Shown: one piece after another, positions 44,708-56,281 of the stretch
Numbering within the stretch: the stretch's first letter is position 1
How the letters are laid out: each line of letters begins with the position of its first letter
Source: Amphimedon queenslandica
Lineage: Eukaryota; Porifera; Demospongiae; Haplosclerida; Niphatidae
DNA length: 64,000 bases
NCBI RefSeq assembly: GCF_000090795.2
Contig: NW_003546659.1
Coordinates: forward strand, 5,814-69,813
Direction of reading: 5' to 3'
Notes under the pieces: generated by a model
Seen by the model: the letters and a program-made list of their open reading frames with translations, nothing else
What the model was told of the DNA's origin: nothing
Database searches by the model: none
Made by a program: the position numbers and the translations under genes

Positions 44708-46326
44708 ACAATTGGTTTTTTGACATTGCCTTCCTTTTCTTGTCTCCTTTTATGGAGTGCTTCATATTGATTATTTTGTTTATGTGATTGTTATTTGTGT
44801 TTAGTAGTTTTAGATATAACTGTTATAAAACTGTATAACAATACACATTATTATTAGTTAACAATTATTATAGTAATTATTTATGATAATAATTTATTAT
44901 AATAACATTATTCTATAAGAGCCTGTCAGAGATAAAGTATTGGGTCTTAATAGATATTGGGCCAGGATCAATGTAAATTTTGATCTACTCATATAATTTT
45001 AACAATAGTACATATATAATAATGCTGTGATAGTATCAATAGTAACCAACCTTTTTAAAATTATTCACAAGCATGAATTTTTTATAGCTCTGAATTGTTG
45101 CATTACTTCTGTCCAGCATCATTTTTCTCCTATTTCCAGTGAATGCAAAGAGAAAGTGACCTCTCCTTTTAGCGACAAATTATTCACAATATAGAAAATA
45201 ATTAAAATAACATTTGAACACTCCTATAAACAATTTTTATATGGCTAGTGTAGTAACGGCTACTTTGAGTATCATAGTGATGGACAAAAATCAGTTACTT
45301 CAAGGTTCAACAAAAGACCATCAACCAAAATTAGAACATGTGTGTGGGAGTAGCTTAATTATATTATACATAATTAACAGTATGATTATTACAATGTACA
45401 TTATTATTCCTTGAGCATTATTTAATATTATGTTATTGGTTAAACTATTGTCTGTAATAGTATAAAGTTATTATAAGAGAGAATGAGCCTAACAATGCTC
45501 CACCATGATAGTGCATCTACTCTACTAATGATGCATTTTAGATTTTGTGATCAATAAATTTTAAGTCAATTTGCTTTGGACTTTCCATAATGTCAGGTAA
45601 CTTTGTGATACAATGCTATGATACTTATTATTGGTCAATTATATGGTACAGGGAACAATTAGTGAGATGAAAGGCAAATTCAGCAATTAAAACTTGAGCT
45701 GTGCACCCCATGGCATAATGTGCTTTGACTTGGGTAAATATTATCTACTGGTCCTATAGTTCATTGTTGTATAACAGCTATTAATGGGTATCAGCAGATA
45801 GTGAGATCACAGAAGAGCACTTTACCATTTATTTGAATGGTAACAACACACCATACACATGTATATGTCATTGCAGTTAAATTAGCTTTGGTATGCCATT
45901 GGGTTTATAGGGAGAACCCGGTTCTCAGGGTTCCCAAGGGCCGAGAAACCCAAGACCTGAGATCCTGAAGTGGCATTGGGCAACTAAAAACCTGTGAAAG
46001 TCATATCCTTATCCCACATTCCTATAAAAAGTTATTCCAGTTTTTCTTGGGTCAAAATCAATTGGGACATAGTATAGTGACCAATTATTAAGGATGCATT
46101 TACTAAAATTAATATAGTAAAGAAGCATTAACATTAGCTATTCATATCTGCAAATATTTGAACAATGACATCAGTTATTACAAGTGGGAGTGATAGCTAT
46201 TTATGTGACACTATAGTAACAATGAATCACAATGACAGTGCATGTGCTGACAATACACTTTCAGTGTTCCCTGCATTGGCTAATCTATTCTGGTTACTTG
46301 CTTCTGTAGACTTCACTTGAATCAAT
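44708..46326. other. Spacer between NLR B and C
   Basis: Non-coding apart from short ORFs without domains. About 45840-46080 holds sequence absent from the other spacers (GAGAACCCGGTTCTCAGGGT, a GC-richer stretch), probably an unclassified insertion. The hairpin seen before A and B is reduced here to its right arm (about 46223-46252). Confidence 0.6.
45430..45680 (+). promoter_or_regulatory. NLR upstream module, copy C, with an alternative 7-nt first exon
   Basis: Same module as A, B and D. Here ATGTCAG at 45590-45596 stands before GTAACTTTG. It would splice in phase 1 to the second exon of C at 46385, as an alternative to ATGTCCA at 46327. Confidence 0.6.
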
Positions 46327-49300
46327 ATGTCCAGTAAGTATTGCATAATGCCTAATGTAGATGATATTCATTTCATTCATTTAGAAAATTCTCAAGTCGG
46401 AAGAGAAAAACAAATTCAAAGTAAACTTAATGTAATACTAAAAATTTAATGGTCACATTTATGGATTCTTACAATTAGAAAAGCCTGGTGGGGTCACAGA
46501 GAAAGGACAACATAATGATCTACATGGACATTTGAAACTGAAATATCCATCACAGTTATTTGCTTATTTCTACAGTGAACTGGTTTCTACTCTCATCAAA
46601 GATTGTGATCTTTTAGTTTCTCTTACTGATTCTGTTACTGACAACATACTGAGGCACCCAGTTGACAAAGAAAAGATAAGGCGACATTCACGTTCCATTA
46701 TTGGATGCAAAATGCTTGCAAGTGCAGTTTTGATGTATCTTCACAAATCAAGATACCCTGATCATGTCTTATGTAATCTTTTGTTTATATTTGAAAGCAA
46801 TGAAAAATTGATGCCTTTAGTGGGCAACATGAGAAAAAAAGGTAAGCAATTTACGTTGAATGAGTGATAAAATTTGCAAAATGATAATAGCTACACAATT
46901 TGATATTGAGCTTAAAGAAATATGTGATGTTCAGTTAGATCTATTGTTATCAGAAGCTCGTGGTCAGTTGATAATTTTGAAATAAAAATAATAATCCATC
47001 TGATTTCAGAAAGCCAGCCAGCTGCCAAATGTATTCAAAAGTTTCAAAGCAGTTTCCAGTTGCCTCCTGACCCAAAATGCTCTTTAATGGTATCTCAGGG
47101 TGTGCAAGAGTTCATACCATTAGATAAAGCCTCACTTAAAGGTGAAAGTCCAATAGGTCAGACGTCACGACTGTATATCAATGAGCTCTGCAATGTGCCA
47201 CCTTCCTCCTGGATACTAATAGAAGGTGTATCTGGCATTGGAAAATCTACATTAGCCTATGAAATGCTTAAGCAGTGGAAGGATGGCACTGCTTTGCAGC
47301 AATATTCGTATGTTTTATTGTTACGTCTTCGTAATGAAAATGTGCATCAACAATGGTCACCATCACCTGATGTGCCACAATTAATTGAAGATTGCTTAAA
47401 TGAGCAATATATTGAGCCACCAGAAATAAAAAGCATATTAGATAACAAGGGCCACAATTTGCTCTTAATTTTGGAAGGCTATGACGAACTTCCAAAAGGA
47501 AAGTTTAAGTTTCAAATGGAAGTATTTCGTCAGTTAAAAAGTGATTTTCATAATGCTGTAGTTGCTATTACGATTCATCCTTCATTTTTGTACCAGCTCT
47601 CCGAAAACATATTATTTACAAAAGAAATTGAAATACTGGGTTTCAATAAGTCTAGCCAGAATCGATATATTGAAATAGCTTTTAAAAATGACAAAAATAA
47701 AATTGAAGAGTTTACAGAAAGCATAAAAAGCTGTCCTATTATTAAACAATACCTCAATGTTCCCCTACACTTAGCCATAATGATCGAAATAGCTTCTAGC
47801 AGTTCACAAAAACCACTGCCACAAACAATAACAGAATTATACAAGTCATTTGTGATGATTTTAATTTGCCGACAATCAAAAATTGATATACTGGATGATT
47901 TAGATAGCCTACCTCTAAGTGAGAAAAGTATCTTTCAAAAAATCTGTGAATTAGCACTTGAGGATCAAATAGTTTTCGACTGCGATGATTCAAACACTCT
48001 TGGCTTAATGAAGAGAGAATTCAAAATTGAAGGCAAGGATGTCTGTATGAAAAGTTCCTCTTTTCTTCATTCAACCATAAAAAAATTTTTAGCTGCTTAT
48101 CAAATGCAAACGGAAGAGAAGAAGGTTTTTAAAAGTTACCGAAATAATCGACAATTTTCAACCACCATGCACTTCTTGGCTGGGCTGACAGAGCTTCAAG
48201 AAAGCTTTGACACTATCAAGTTCTTGGGTGAACATATATTTCACCTTGATCAATTTCATCATTTAATGGAGTTGAAGAATGATGCTTCAGTTTCTAAAGT
48301 GTTGAATAAAAATAAAATGATTGAAGTGTCACGTATTTCAAGAGCTATTACACTGCAGGATTTCTATGTATTGGGAAGATGCTTTGGTCTTTCTTCATGT
48401 TCCTGGAAGCTTGGTTTTACAATACGTGGCTTATCAAGTGAGCATATAAAGATGTTTGTATCTGGTTTTAATGATGTAATGCCACAATCACAACAGCAAC
48501 AGCATCCAAGTCTTGAGCATGTTGTTTTTTCTCTTAATCCAATTGGTAATGAAGGACTAGCTACCTTCCTTAGTTTACCACCATCAATTTTATGTACAAT
48601 CTCTGAATTTTTTTTACGAGCTGCATTAATGAAAAATGGTTGCTTCAAAAGTAATTGCTTAAAAAAATTTGAGCAATTAGATGCATTAAAAATTTTTCTG
48701 TTTCATGACAATGAGTTTAATAAAGGTGAGCAGCAACAGCTAATTGATGTTCTCTGTACATTGAAACACCTCGAAAAAGTTTCTTTTTCCAACCTCAGTC
48801 CTCAAGAATGCTTCACGCTTTTATCACAATCTCATTTAACTGAACTGGAGCTATATGAACTTTCTCTCGAATCAGTCGAAGAGTTGTTAATCTCATTAAC
48901 TCAATGCATGACACTTGAATGCATTGAGTTATATCAAAGCCCAATAACAAAAGAAACTGTAGAGAGAAGTCTTCAACATTCTTTGCCTCACTGTACACTC
49001 AAGGAATTGAAACTGATCAATTGTGAAATTGATTCTAAAACCGCCAACTTAATTATTGATGCAGCTACGCATAGTCCAACTCTCCAAGTTATTGATCTAA
49101 GTGACAATGTCATTGATGATAAAGGAGGTTGTTACATTGCCAGCAAATTGGAAGAGCTTCTAGTCTCAAGACCAAGACCATCCCCCAGGCTACAATTAGC
49201 TGGCGAAACTAGAGAGCTTCATAATTCAGCAGAAAATATTTTACAGCTATTCTTGCAGCATAACTTCTTTGCCAAGAAGTCTATTGAAGAGTTCACAGGC

Positions 49301-49561
49301 AAGCTAACCCAGTTACCTTATGCCTTTACCATACACCTCTCACTGCAATGGAAGGATTACGTTGAAACCAAATTGAGACATGTTGAAGAATTGCTACTAA
49401 TAAATGTTCAAAATGATAATTTAGTTCTACAAACTAGACAGCAGCCACAGCATACATATAGCACCCAAGCACCTAGTGCCACCAATGGTACTGATAAGGA
49501 TGATACAGGGTCTGGTTGGATTGAAGTCAAAAATCCTAGAAGAGGTCGTCCCCATAAATGA
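46327..49561 (+). CDS. NLR receptor C (CARD-like, NACHT, LRR)
   Basis: Five exons (46327-46333, 46385-46420, 46479-46841, 46891-46962, 47010-49561) give 1,009 residues in phase. It shares Walker A GVSGIGKST and Walker B LLLILEGYDELP with the other copies. The sensor reads TIHPS, and the winged-helix motif is altered to FLHSTIKKFLAAYQ, having lost the usual QEF. The middle part (about 47850-48350) is clearly more diverged from A and B than the flanking parts. The LRR region carries the TLKHLEK form of A with the EELLVSRPRPSP insert of B. The tail is GWIEVKNPRRGRPHK. A possible alternative start exon lies at 45590. Confidence 0.9.
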
Positions 49562-50920
49562 ACAATAATTACTGGTTTAATAACACTGCCTTCCTTTGTT
49601 TGTTTCCTTTTATGAAGTGCTTCATTTTGACAATTTTGTTTATGTGATTGTTATTTGTGTTTAGTAGTTTTAGTTATGACTGTTATAAAAAAACTTTTAA
49701 CACTATAAAAATTTCGTAAGTAATAACATATTGGGTCTAGTTTGCTTAACCACCTCATCAAAAATCTCTGTTTTTCTCTGGCAATCCAATGCTTCCACAC
49801 TCCCTGATCACTATAGGACAACCTCTCTCTCTCACATCCTCCTTAGTCTCACTATACGTGCCTCTTTGCTATACTACCTCTTTTGTAGAAGGTTCCTCTT
49901 GCACTTTTCAATTTCTCTCTTGTTTATCTCTCCTTCCTTCACTTTGTTATACCTTTCTGTTTCTCTTGTTTTTGTCTTTGGGTTTAATCCACTTTATGTG
50001 TATGCGGACATATAGCTTATTATTTTGTGCATTATTAGCAGTTATGATTTATTATACAGTGCTAGGGTATGGTTGTTCCAGCTGTCATAGAGATGTTGTG
50101 CTGAGAAAGTATGTCCCATTGCTTTTTAAGTCCTAGACTCATCTATTATCAAGGACCTACTTGATATTATAATATGCACTATTTTCTCCCACCATTTTTC
50201 AAACCCCATATATACCAGTAATAATTTTCTTAATAGTATTTTTAAAGTATAGTGTTCTTTGTACATGTATGTGTACATATTGGGTTTTTATAATAAATAA
50301 AAGACTCATGCAGACACATTAGTGGGTAGTTAGACAAAATCTTTACTGGCGCTAACATACAAGTACATGTACATCAGGGTGCATAAATTTTAGGCGTAGT
50401 TAATGTGGCTGTCTCTGATTCTTCTAGTTCATATATAGATGTGCTCGGCAATTCTGCCATGCATGATCAATGTAAAATTTGATTTACTTGTATAATCTTT
50501 AATGATAGCGTTATAATGATGCTGTGATAGTATCAATAGCAACTAACCTTTTTTTATTTATTATCTGGCATAAATTTTGTAGTTTTACATAAAACGTCCA
50601 GCATCATTTTTCTCCTATTTCCAGTCAATGGAAAGAAAAGGTGCCTTTCTCTTTTAGTGACAAGTTAATAATGTGTTCACTATAGGAAAAAATGATTAAA
50701 ATAAAGTTTAAAACAATTTTAGGACTAATATTAATATCATATTAAGTTAAACCATTGTCTGTAATAGCAGAAAGTTATTACAAGAGAGAATGTGAATATG
50801 TGACACTAACAATGCATCACCATGACAGTGCATCTACTCTGCTGATGATACATTTTAGATTTTGTGATCAGCTAATCTAAGTCAATTTGCTTTAGACTCT
50901 TAGTTTTCCTACAATCTATA
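49562..50920. other. Spacer between NLR C and D
   Basis: Non-coding. 49730-50130 has overlapping hydrophobic Ser/Leu-rich ORFs typical of pyrimidine-rich DNA, with no domain. The region ends with the D upstream module. The hairpin and the ATGTCC exon of A-C are absent. Confidence 0.6.
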
Positions 50921-50960
50921 ATGTCTGGTAAGTTTGTGATACAATGGTATGATTACTTAT
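50740..50960 (+). promoter_or_regulatory. NLR upstream module, copy D
   Basis: Same order as in A-C (AAAGTTATTACAAGAGAGAA, CATGACAGTGCATCTACTCT, GATTTTGTGATCAGCTAA). In D the mini-exon ATGTCTG at 50921-50927 is intact and splices to the main N-terminal exon. Confidence 0.65.
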
Positions 50961-53917
50961 TAATTTATGTCATTAGCAAAAATCCCAGAATCTCAATCCA
51001 AAAATATTACACAGTTATTTGCTTATATCTATGATGACCTGGTTTCTATTCTAAACAAAGATCGTGATCTTTTAATTTGTCTCATTGATTCTCTTACTTA
51101 CAACTTACTGAGACATCTGGTTGACAAAGAAAAAATCCTGCAAAGTTCACATTCCATGGGATGCAAAATGCTTACAAATGCTGTTTTAACTTATCTTAAT
51201 AGAGCAAGACATCCTGATCACTCAATAAGTAATCTTTTGCATATATTTGAAAATTACAAAAAATTGAAACCACTAGTGCACAAAATCAAAGAAAGAGGTA
51301 TTTAAATGGTAATAATTAAGTAATATTTATAAACTAGTAGCTGAAATTAAACTTCATACAAAAATATGCAATGTTCAGTTACCATTACTTGAAGTTCAGG
51401 GTTAGTTGATGAACAATGAAGTAATTTCATTTTTGTGAATACTTTGTAGATAATGAGGCCAGGATACAGCCACTGCCATCAGTGCTAACACTAACTAAAG
51501 ATCAAACTAATGTGAAGTTACGAAGCTCTTTCCGATTACCTCCTGACCCAAAACTTTTTTTAGCTATAGTTTCAGATTTCATACCATTGGATAGATTCTC
51601 ACTGAAAGGTGAAAGTCCAATAGGTGAGACGTCACCATTGTCTATTGATGAGCTCTGCAACGTGCCATCTTCTTCCTGGATACTAATAGAAGGTGTATCT
51701 GGCATTGGAAAATCTACATTAGCCTATGAAATGCTTAAGCAGTGGAAGGATGGCACTGCATTGCGGAGATATTCATATGTTTTATTGTTACGTCTTCGTA
51801 ATGAAAATGTGCATCAACAATGGTCACAGTCACCTGATGTAGCACAATTAATTGAAGAGTGCTTAAATGAGCAATATATTGAGCCGCCAGAAATAAAAAG
51901 CATATTAGATAACAAGGGCCACAATTTGCTCCTAATTTTAGAAGGCTATGATGAACTTCCAAAGGAAAAGTTCGAGTTTCAAGTCAATGTCTTTCAAAAG
52001 TTAAAAAGTCATTTTGATAATGCTGTTGTCATTATAACAACTCAGCCTTCACTTTCCTACCAACTCACAGGAAATATTTTGTTCACAAAAACAATCGAAA
52101 TACTTGGATTTAGTAAGTCTAACCAAGATCGATACATTGAAATTGCTCTTAAAAATAACACAGATAAAATTAAAAAGTTTACAAAAAGCATAGTGAGCTG
52201 TCCTATTGTTGCACATTATCTCAATGTTCCCCTGCACTTAGCCATAATGATCGAAATATTTTCTAGTGGTACAAAAAAGCTGCTGCCACAAACAATAACA
52301 GAATTGTATGAGTCATTTGTGATGAATTTAATTTGCAGATCTTCAAATGATCAGACATTACACCAAAATTTCAAATGTCTGCCTTTGGAAAAGATTAGCC
52401 TTCGAAATCACTGCAAATCAGCATATGATAATGTATTTAAAAATAAGAAACACAAAATATTTTTTGATCCCAGGGATTCAAGTATAATTGGGCTGACGCA
52501 GAAAAAATCTAGAAGCGCAGTGGAAATTCCTTTACTTCACTTTACAATTCAAGAATTTTTGGCTGCTTATCATGTGCATATACAAAACAAGCCCATTGAG
52601 GAAAAAATGGAATTTCTTGAGAATATTAATTGTGAGCTTCCAACAACCATGTGTTTCATGACTGGGCTTATTACCAGTCATGAAAATATACAGTTAAATG
52701 AAAATAATTATTTTCAACTTAATCTCCTTCATCAATTAATGGAAATAAATGATGAGGCTCTAGTTTCTGAAGTATTGAAAAATAGAACAATAGAGGTGTC
52801 ACGTCTATCAAGAACTCTTACACTGCAAGATTTCTATGTATTAGGGAGATGTTTCTCTCTTTCTTCATGTTCTTGGAAGTTTGGTTTTACATTACGTGGT
52901 TTAACATGTGAGCACATTAAGATGTTTGTATCCGGTTTTGATGATGTAATGCCTCAATCACAACAGCATCCAAGTCTTGAGCATATTGTTTTATCTCTTA
53001 ACCCTATTGGTGCTGAAGGACTAGCTACCTTCCTTAGTTTACCATCATTAGTTTTACGTACCATCTCTGAATTTTTTTTACGAGCTGCATCATTGAAAAA
53101 TAATGACTGTTTTAAAGATTGCATAACAAAATTTGAGCATTTTGATGCATTAAAAACTTTTCTGTTTCATGACAATGAGTTTAAAGAAGGTGAGCAGCAA
53201 CAGCTAATTGATGTTCTCTGCCATGGTAAATTGAAAAATCTTAAGAAAGTTTCCTTTTCCAGCCTCAGCCCTCATGAATGTTTCACTCTTTTATCACAAT
53301 CTCATTTAACTCACCTTGAGCTATATGAACTTTCTCTTGAATCAGTTGAAGCATTGTTGGCCTCATTAACTCGATGCATGACACTCGAATGTATTGAACT
53401 ATATCAAAGTCCAATAACTGAGGGAATTGTAGAGAGAAGTCTTCGATATTCTTTGCCTGACTGCACACTCAATGAATTGAAACTGATCAATTGCGAAATT
53501 GATTCCCATACTGCCATCTCAATCATTGATGCAGCTATGCATAGTCCAACACTTCAAGTTATTGATCTAAGTGACAATGTCATTGATGATGAAGGGGGTT
53601 GTTACATTGCCAGCAAATTGTGTGCACTTTATCAAAAGTTGCTGCAAAATCCAGCAGAAAATATTACCCAGCTATTTTTGCAGCATAATTGCTTCACTGA
53701 AGAGTCCATTACAAGGCTTACTGAAGAGTTAGTACAGTTACCGTACAATTTTGCTATTCACCTCTCATTGCAATGGAAGGATTTCATTGAAACGGAATGT
53801 AGATCTAGTCCAGCAACAAATGTAGAGGAATCATCAGATGATAATGAAAATGATTTAATTCTACGTGGCAACAACAACATAAAACCCAATACAGAGTGGA
53901 CTACAGTTCAATGTTAA
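50921..53917 (+). CDS. NLR receptor D (CARD-like, NACHT, LRR)
   Basis: Exons 50921-50927, 50977-51297, 51341-51400 and 51450-53917 give 951 residues in phase. There is no separate second mini-exon; the 7-nt ATG exon joins directly to the CARD-like exon. Walker A is GVSGIGKST, Walker B LLLILEGYDELP and sensor TTQPS. The winged-helix part reads LLHFTIQEFLAAYH. The segment from about 52130 to 52780 is well diverged from A and B, while the LRR part is similar again. The LRR has the HGKLKNLKK form of B but the LCALYQKLL form of A. The C-terminus is different (ENDLILRGNNNI, then TEWTTVQC) and lacks the basic KKKRRGRP tail. Confidence 0.9.
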
Positions 53918-54409
53918 GTAGCTCCCATAAATGAACAGTCTTAATAGCTCCCCGATAATTATATACATGTAGTACACTTTATTAACTTTTATTACTTTTT
54001 ACTCTTCAGTGTGCATGATCTATTTTATTTTTGTGGTTTTATTTCTTAATTATATAGTTTTGGTATAATTACAATTTTCTAATAGCATTCCAATAATGTC
54101 TTTTCCTTTTCTTTATTAAAATACTAGTGTGCATATTATCATTATTTAATTTTTGCATTCTTTTTACTATTCACATGTTTTTTGCTGGTGTTTTAGCTTT
54201 GATTTTAATTTTCATAACAACAACAATAATGATCTATTACAATGAAACTCACATAAAATGGATCGTAGAGTATTAAATTTATCCAGATTAGATCTAGATC
54301 TACATTATAGACAAATAATAATGGTGATGTAGTAAAAATAACTAACTTTTGTCTCAGACAATAATAGAATTGTTTTAATTAATTAGCTCCTCCTTCTAAA
54401 TTGTGCCAA
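53918..54409. other. Intergenic spacer before the transporter gene
   Basis: AT-rich with no recognised element. It holds the 3' end of NLR D and the promoter of the transporter. Confidence 0.5.
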
Positions 54410-56185
54410 ATGGCAGAAAAGAGTGTGAAGTCTTCTAGGGGTTCGACGTATTCTCCTTCTATTTCCAGTCAAGTCAAAGGCGAGCGGACCTCTCTCTTAT
54501 CCCCAAGACTAAAGAAGAAGAGGAGACACTGCTACACTTGTAAGTGGCTCATAAAATCAAAAGGCACGCTACTCGTGTTGGTATGGCTCGCCTTGATCCA
54601 GTCTTTCGACCCGGTGGTAGCCATATCTCAAGCTGGCCTCGGGGATTCTAGTCTAGATACAGTCTTTCTAATATATACTTGCTGCTCTTTCCTCTTTTAT
54701 CTCTTCTTCCCAGTCATTGGGCTTTATGCTGATATCAAATTTGGCCACTTGCGTGTTGGCCAGCTATTAGTCCTCATATGCCTCGCTGCCACCTTTCTAA
54801 TTGGACTTGGCTCAGGACTAGCCGAAAATGGGACAGAGTTGTATGACATCATACCATTTAGCATTGGTTTTATAGTGGGCAACCTTTCTCAGACAGCGTT
54901 TATCATCGTCATGGCTAGTTACGGGTTTGAGCAGCTTTTAGGCGCATCAAGTGAGGAACTCGCTGCTTATGCACACTGGTATTACTGGTGCCGTATATTT
55001 GGCTGGTTTCTAACTGTTCCCGTGATATGCTCCGTCAATATTAAATACGGTGCCTTAGTTGTGTACAGCTTACACATAATAACTCTACTGATTGTCCTGA
55101 TTTTGTCTTTCTTCTCTAAAAAGTTGGGAGTCTTGGAAATGCATTCAAATCTTAATCCAGTCAAACAGATGATTAAAGTATTCAGTTATGCCAAAAAATA
55201 CAAGTATCCTAAAAACCGCAGTGCTCTCACTTACTGGGAAGAGAATTCACCATCGAGACTGGACTTGGGAAAGGAGAAATACGGCGGCCCTTTCACAGAG
55301 GATGAGGTAGAGGATGTAAAGACGTTTCTAAAGATGTTGCCTCTTGTTGTTTGTATGACTTTCTTTGTCATTGTTATGGATCAGTTCAATCCGTACTTCT
55401 TCATGGCCGAGGTTGAACACAACGACATGACATTCGAAGATTGTCTATTCTCTTCGGTTTATTTCATAAATAATGGAGTCACGCTACTAGTGATGTTTCT
55501 ATATCAAATATTCAAGCCGAGCTTTGACTGTTTATTACCCACCATGCTGAGACGAATTGGCCTAGGTATATTCCTAATCCTTGTCACGGAATCCATTTGG
55601 TTGGGAATAGACATGGCCGGTCACTTCAAGTCCGATAACATTAATAGCACTTGTTTGTTTAACGTACCACAATTCGACTTCTACAGTACCAGTGTCCACG
55701 TCCATTGGGACGTTAGTAGGTTGTGGATATTGTTGCCTAAAGTAGTCATGGGTATTGCTTTCGCTATAGCTATACCAACCAGTCTCGAGTTTGTATTTGC
55801 TCAAGCTCCTCATTCCATGAAAGGTCTTGTTATTGGTGTTTGGTTCATGTCAACCGGCTCACTCAAAATGATCGGATTCAACATGCACTATCCTTTCAAG
55901 CTCCTTGAGCATGTGAAGCCAAACTGCTCGTTCTATTACTACCTCACTAAAACTGTATTAGTTGCCCTATCTCTTATCCTTTTCATTGCACTGGCAAAGT
56001 GGTATAGACCGAGACAGAGAGAATTGGTGTATAACTCGCATGCTACCGTTGAGGATTTTTATGAAAAGGAATTCGAAAGGAGGAAGGAGTACCAATATGA
56101 AGAGAGAAGGAGGAGGATGAATGGAATAATAGAAAGAGATGTAGCTACCCTTGACATTAATGAGTATCTAAGCACACTTTATTGA
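54410..56185 (+). CDS. SLC15/POT-like major facilitator transporter
   Basis: One uninterrupted frame of 591 residues; the ATG at 54410 is the first in frame. The N-terminus is Ser/Lys-rich and cytoplasmic. Around 11-12 hydrophobic segments follow. The loop PVIGLYADIKFGHLRVG corresponds to the conserved MFS/POT motif after helix 2. FAQAPHSMKGLVIGVWF matches the SLC15 signature (QAPxSMKGLxIGxW). LLPTMLRRIGLGIFLIL fits POT-like proteins. It probably moves small peptides or similar solutes across a membrane with protons; the substrate is not deducible. The C-terminal tail is charged (Glu/Arg-rich, ERRKEYQYEERRRRM). Unlike its neighbours it has no intron, and its codon use is richer in G+C than the NLR genes. 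This might reflect retroposition or higher expression (inference). Confidence 0.8.
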   Translation: MAEKSVKSSRGSTYSPSISSQVKGERTSLLSPRLKKKRRHCYTCKWLIKSKGTLLVLVWLALIQSFDPVVAISQAGLGDSSLDTVFLIYTCCSFLFYLFFPVIGLYADIKFGHLRVGQLLVLICLAATFLIGLGSGLAENGTELYDIIPFSIGFIVGNLSQTAFIIVMASYGFEQLLGASSEELAAYAHWYYWCRIFGWFLTVPVICSVNIKYGALVVYSLHIITLLIVLILSFFSKKLGVLEMHSNLNPVKQMIKVFSYAKKYKYPKNRSALTYWEENSPSRLDLGKEKYGGPFTEDEVEDVKTFLKMLPLVVCMTFFVIVMDQFNPYFFMAEVEHNDMTFEDCLFSSVYFINNGVTLLVMFLYQIFKPSFDCLLPTMLRRIGLGIFLILVTESIWLGIDMAGHFKSDNINSTCLFNVPQFDFYSTSVHVHWDVSRLWILLPKVVMGIAFAIAIPTSLEFVFAQAPHSMKGLVIGVWFMSTGSLKMIGFNMHYPFKLLEHVKPNCSFYYYLTKTVLVALSLILFIALAKWYRPRQRELVYNSHATVEDFYEKEFERRKEYQYEERRRRMNGIIERDVATLDINEYLSTLY

Positions 56186-56281
56186 TCACAGATTTTTATA
56201 TTTTTGTGTGAATACATTGTATAGCAATAATAATTTTTGCTGACTTGCTGTAAAAATAATTAAACACAAGCCACACCTACA

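Noticed and set aside
49731-50136. Overlapping hydrophobic ORFs after NLR C
   Set aside because: They are Ser/Leu/Phe-rich because of pyrimidine-rich DNA, overlap in two frames and have no domain.
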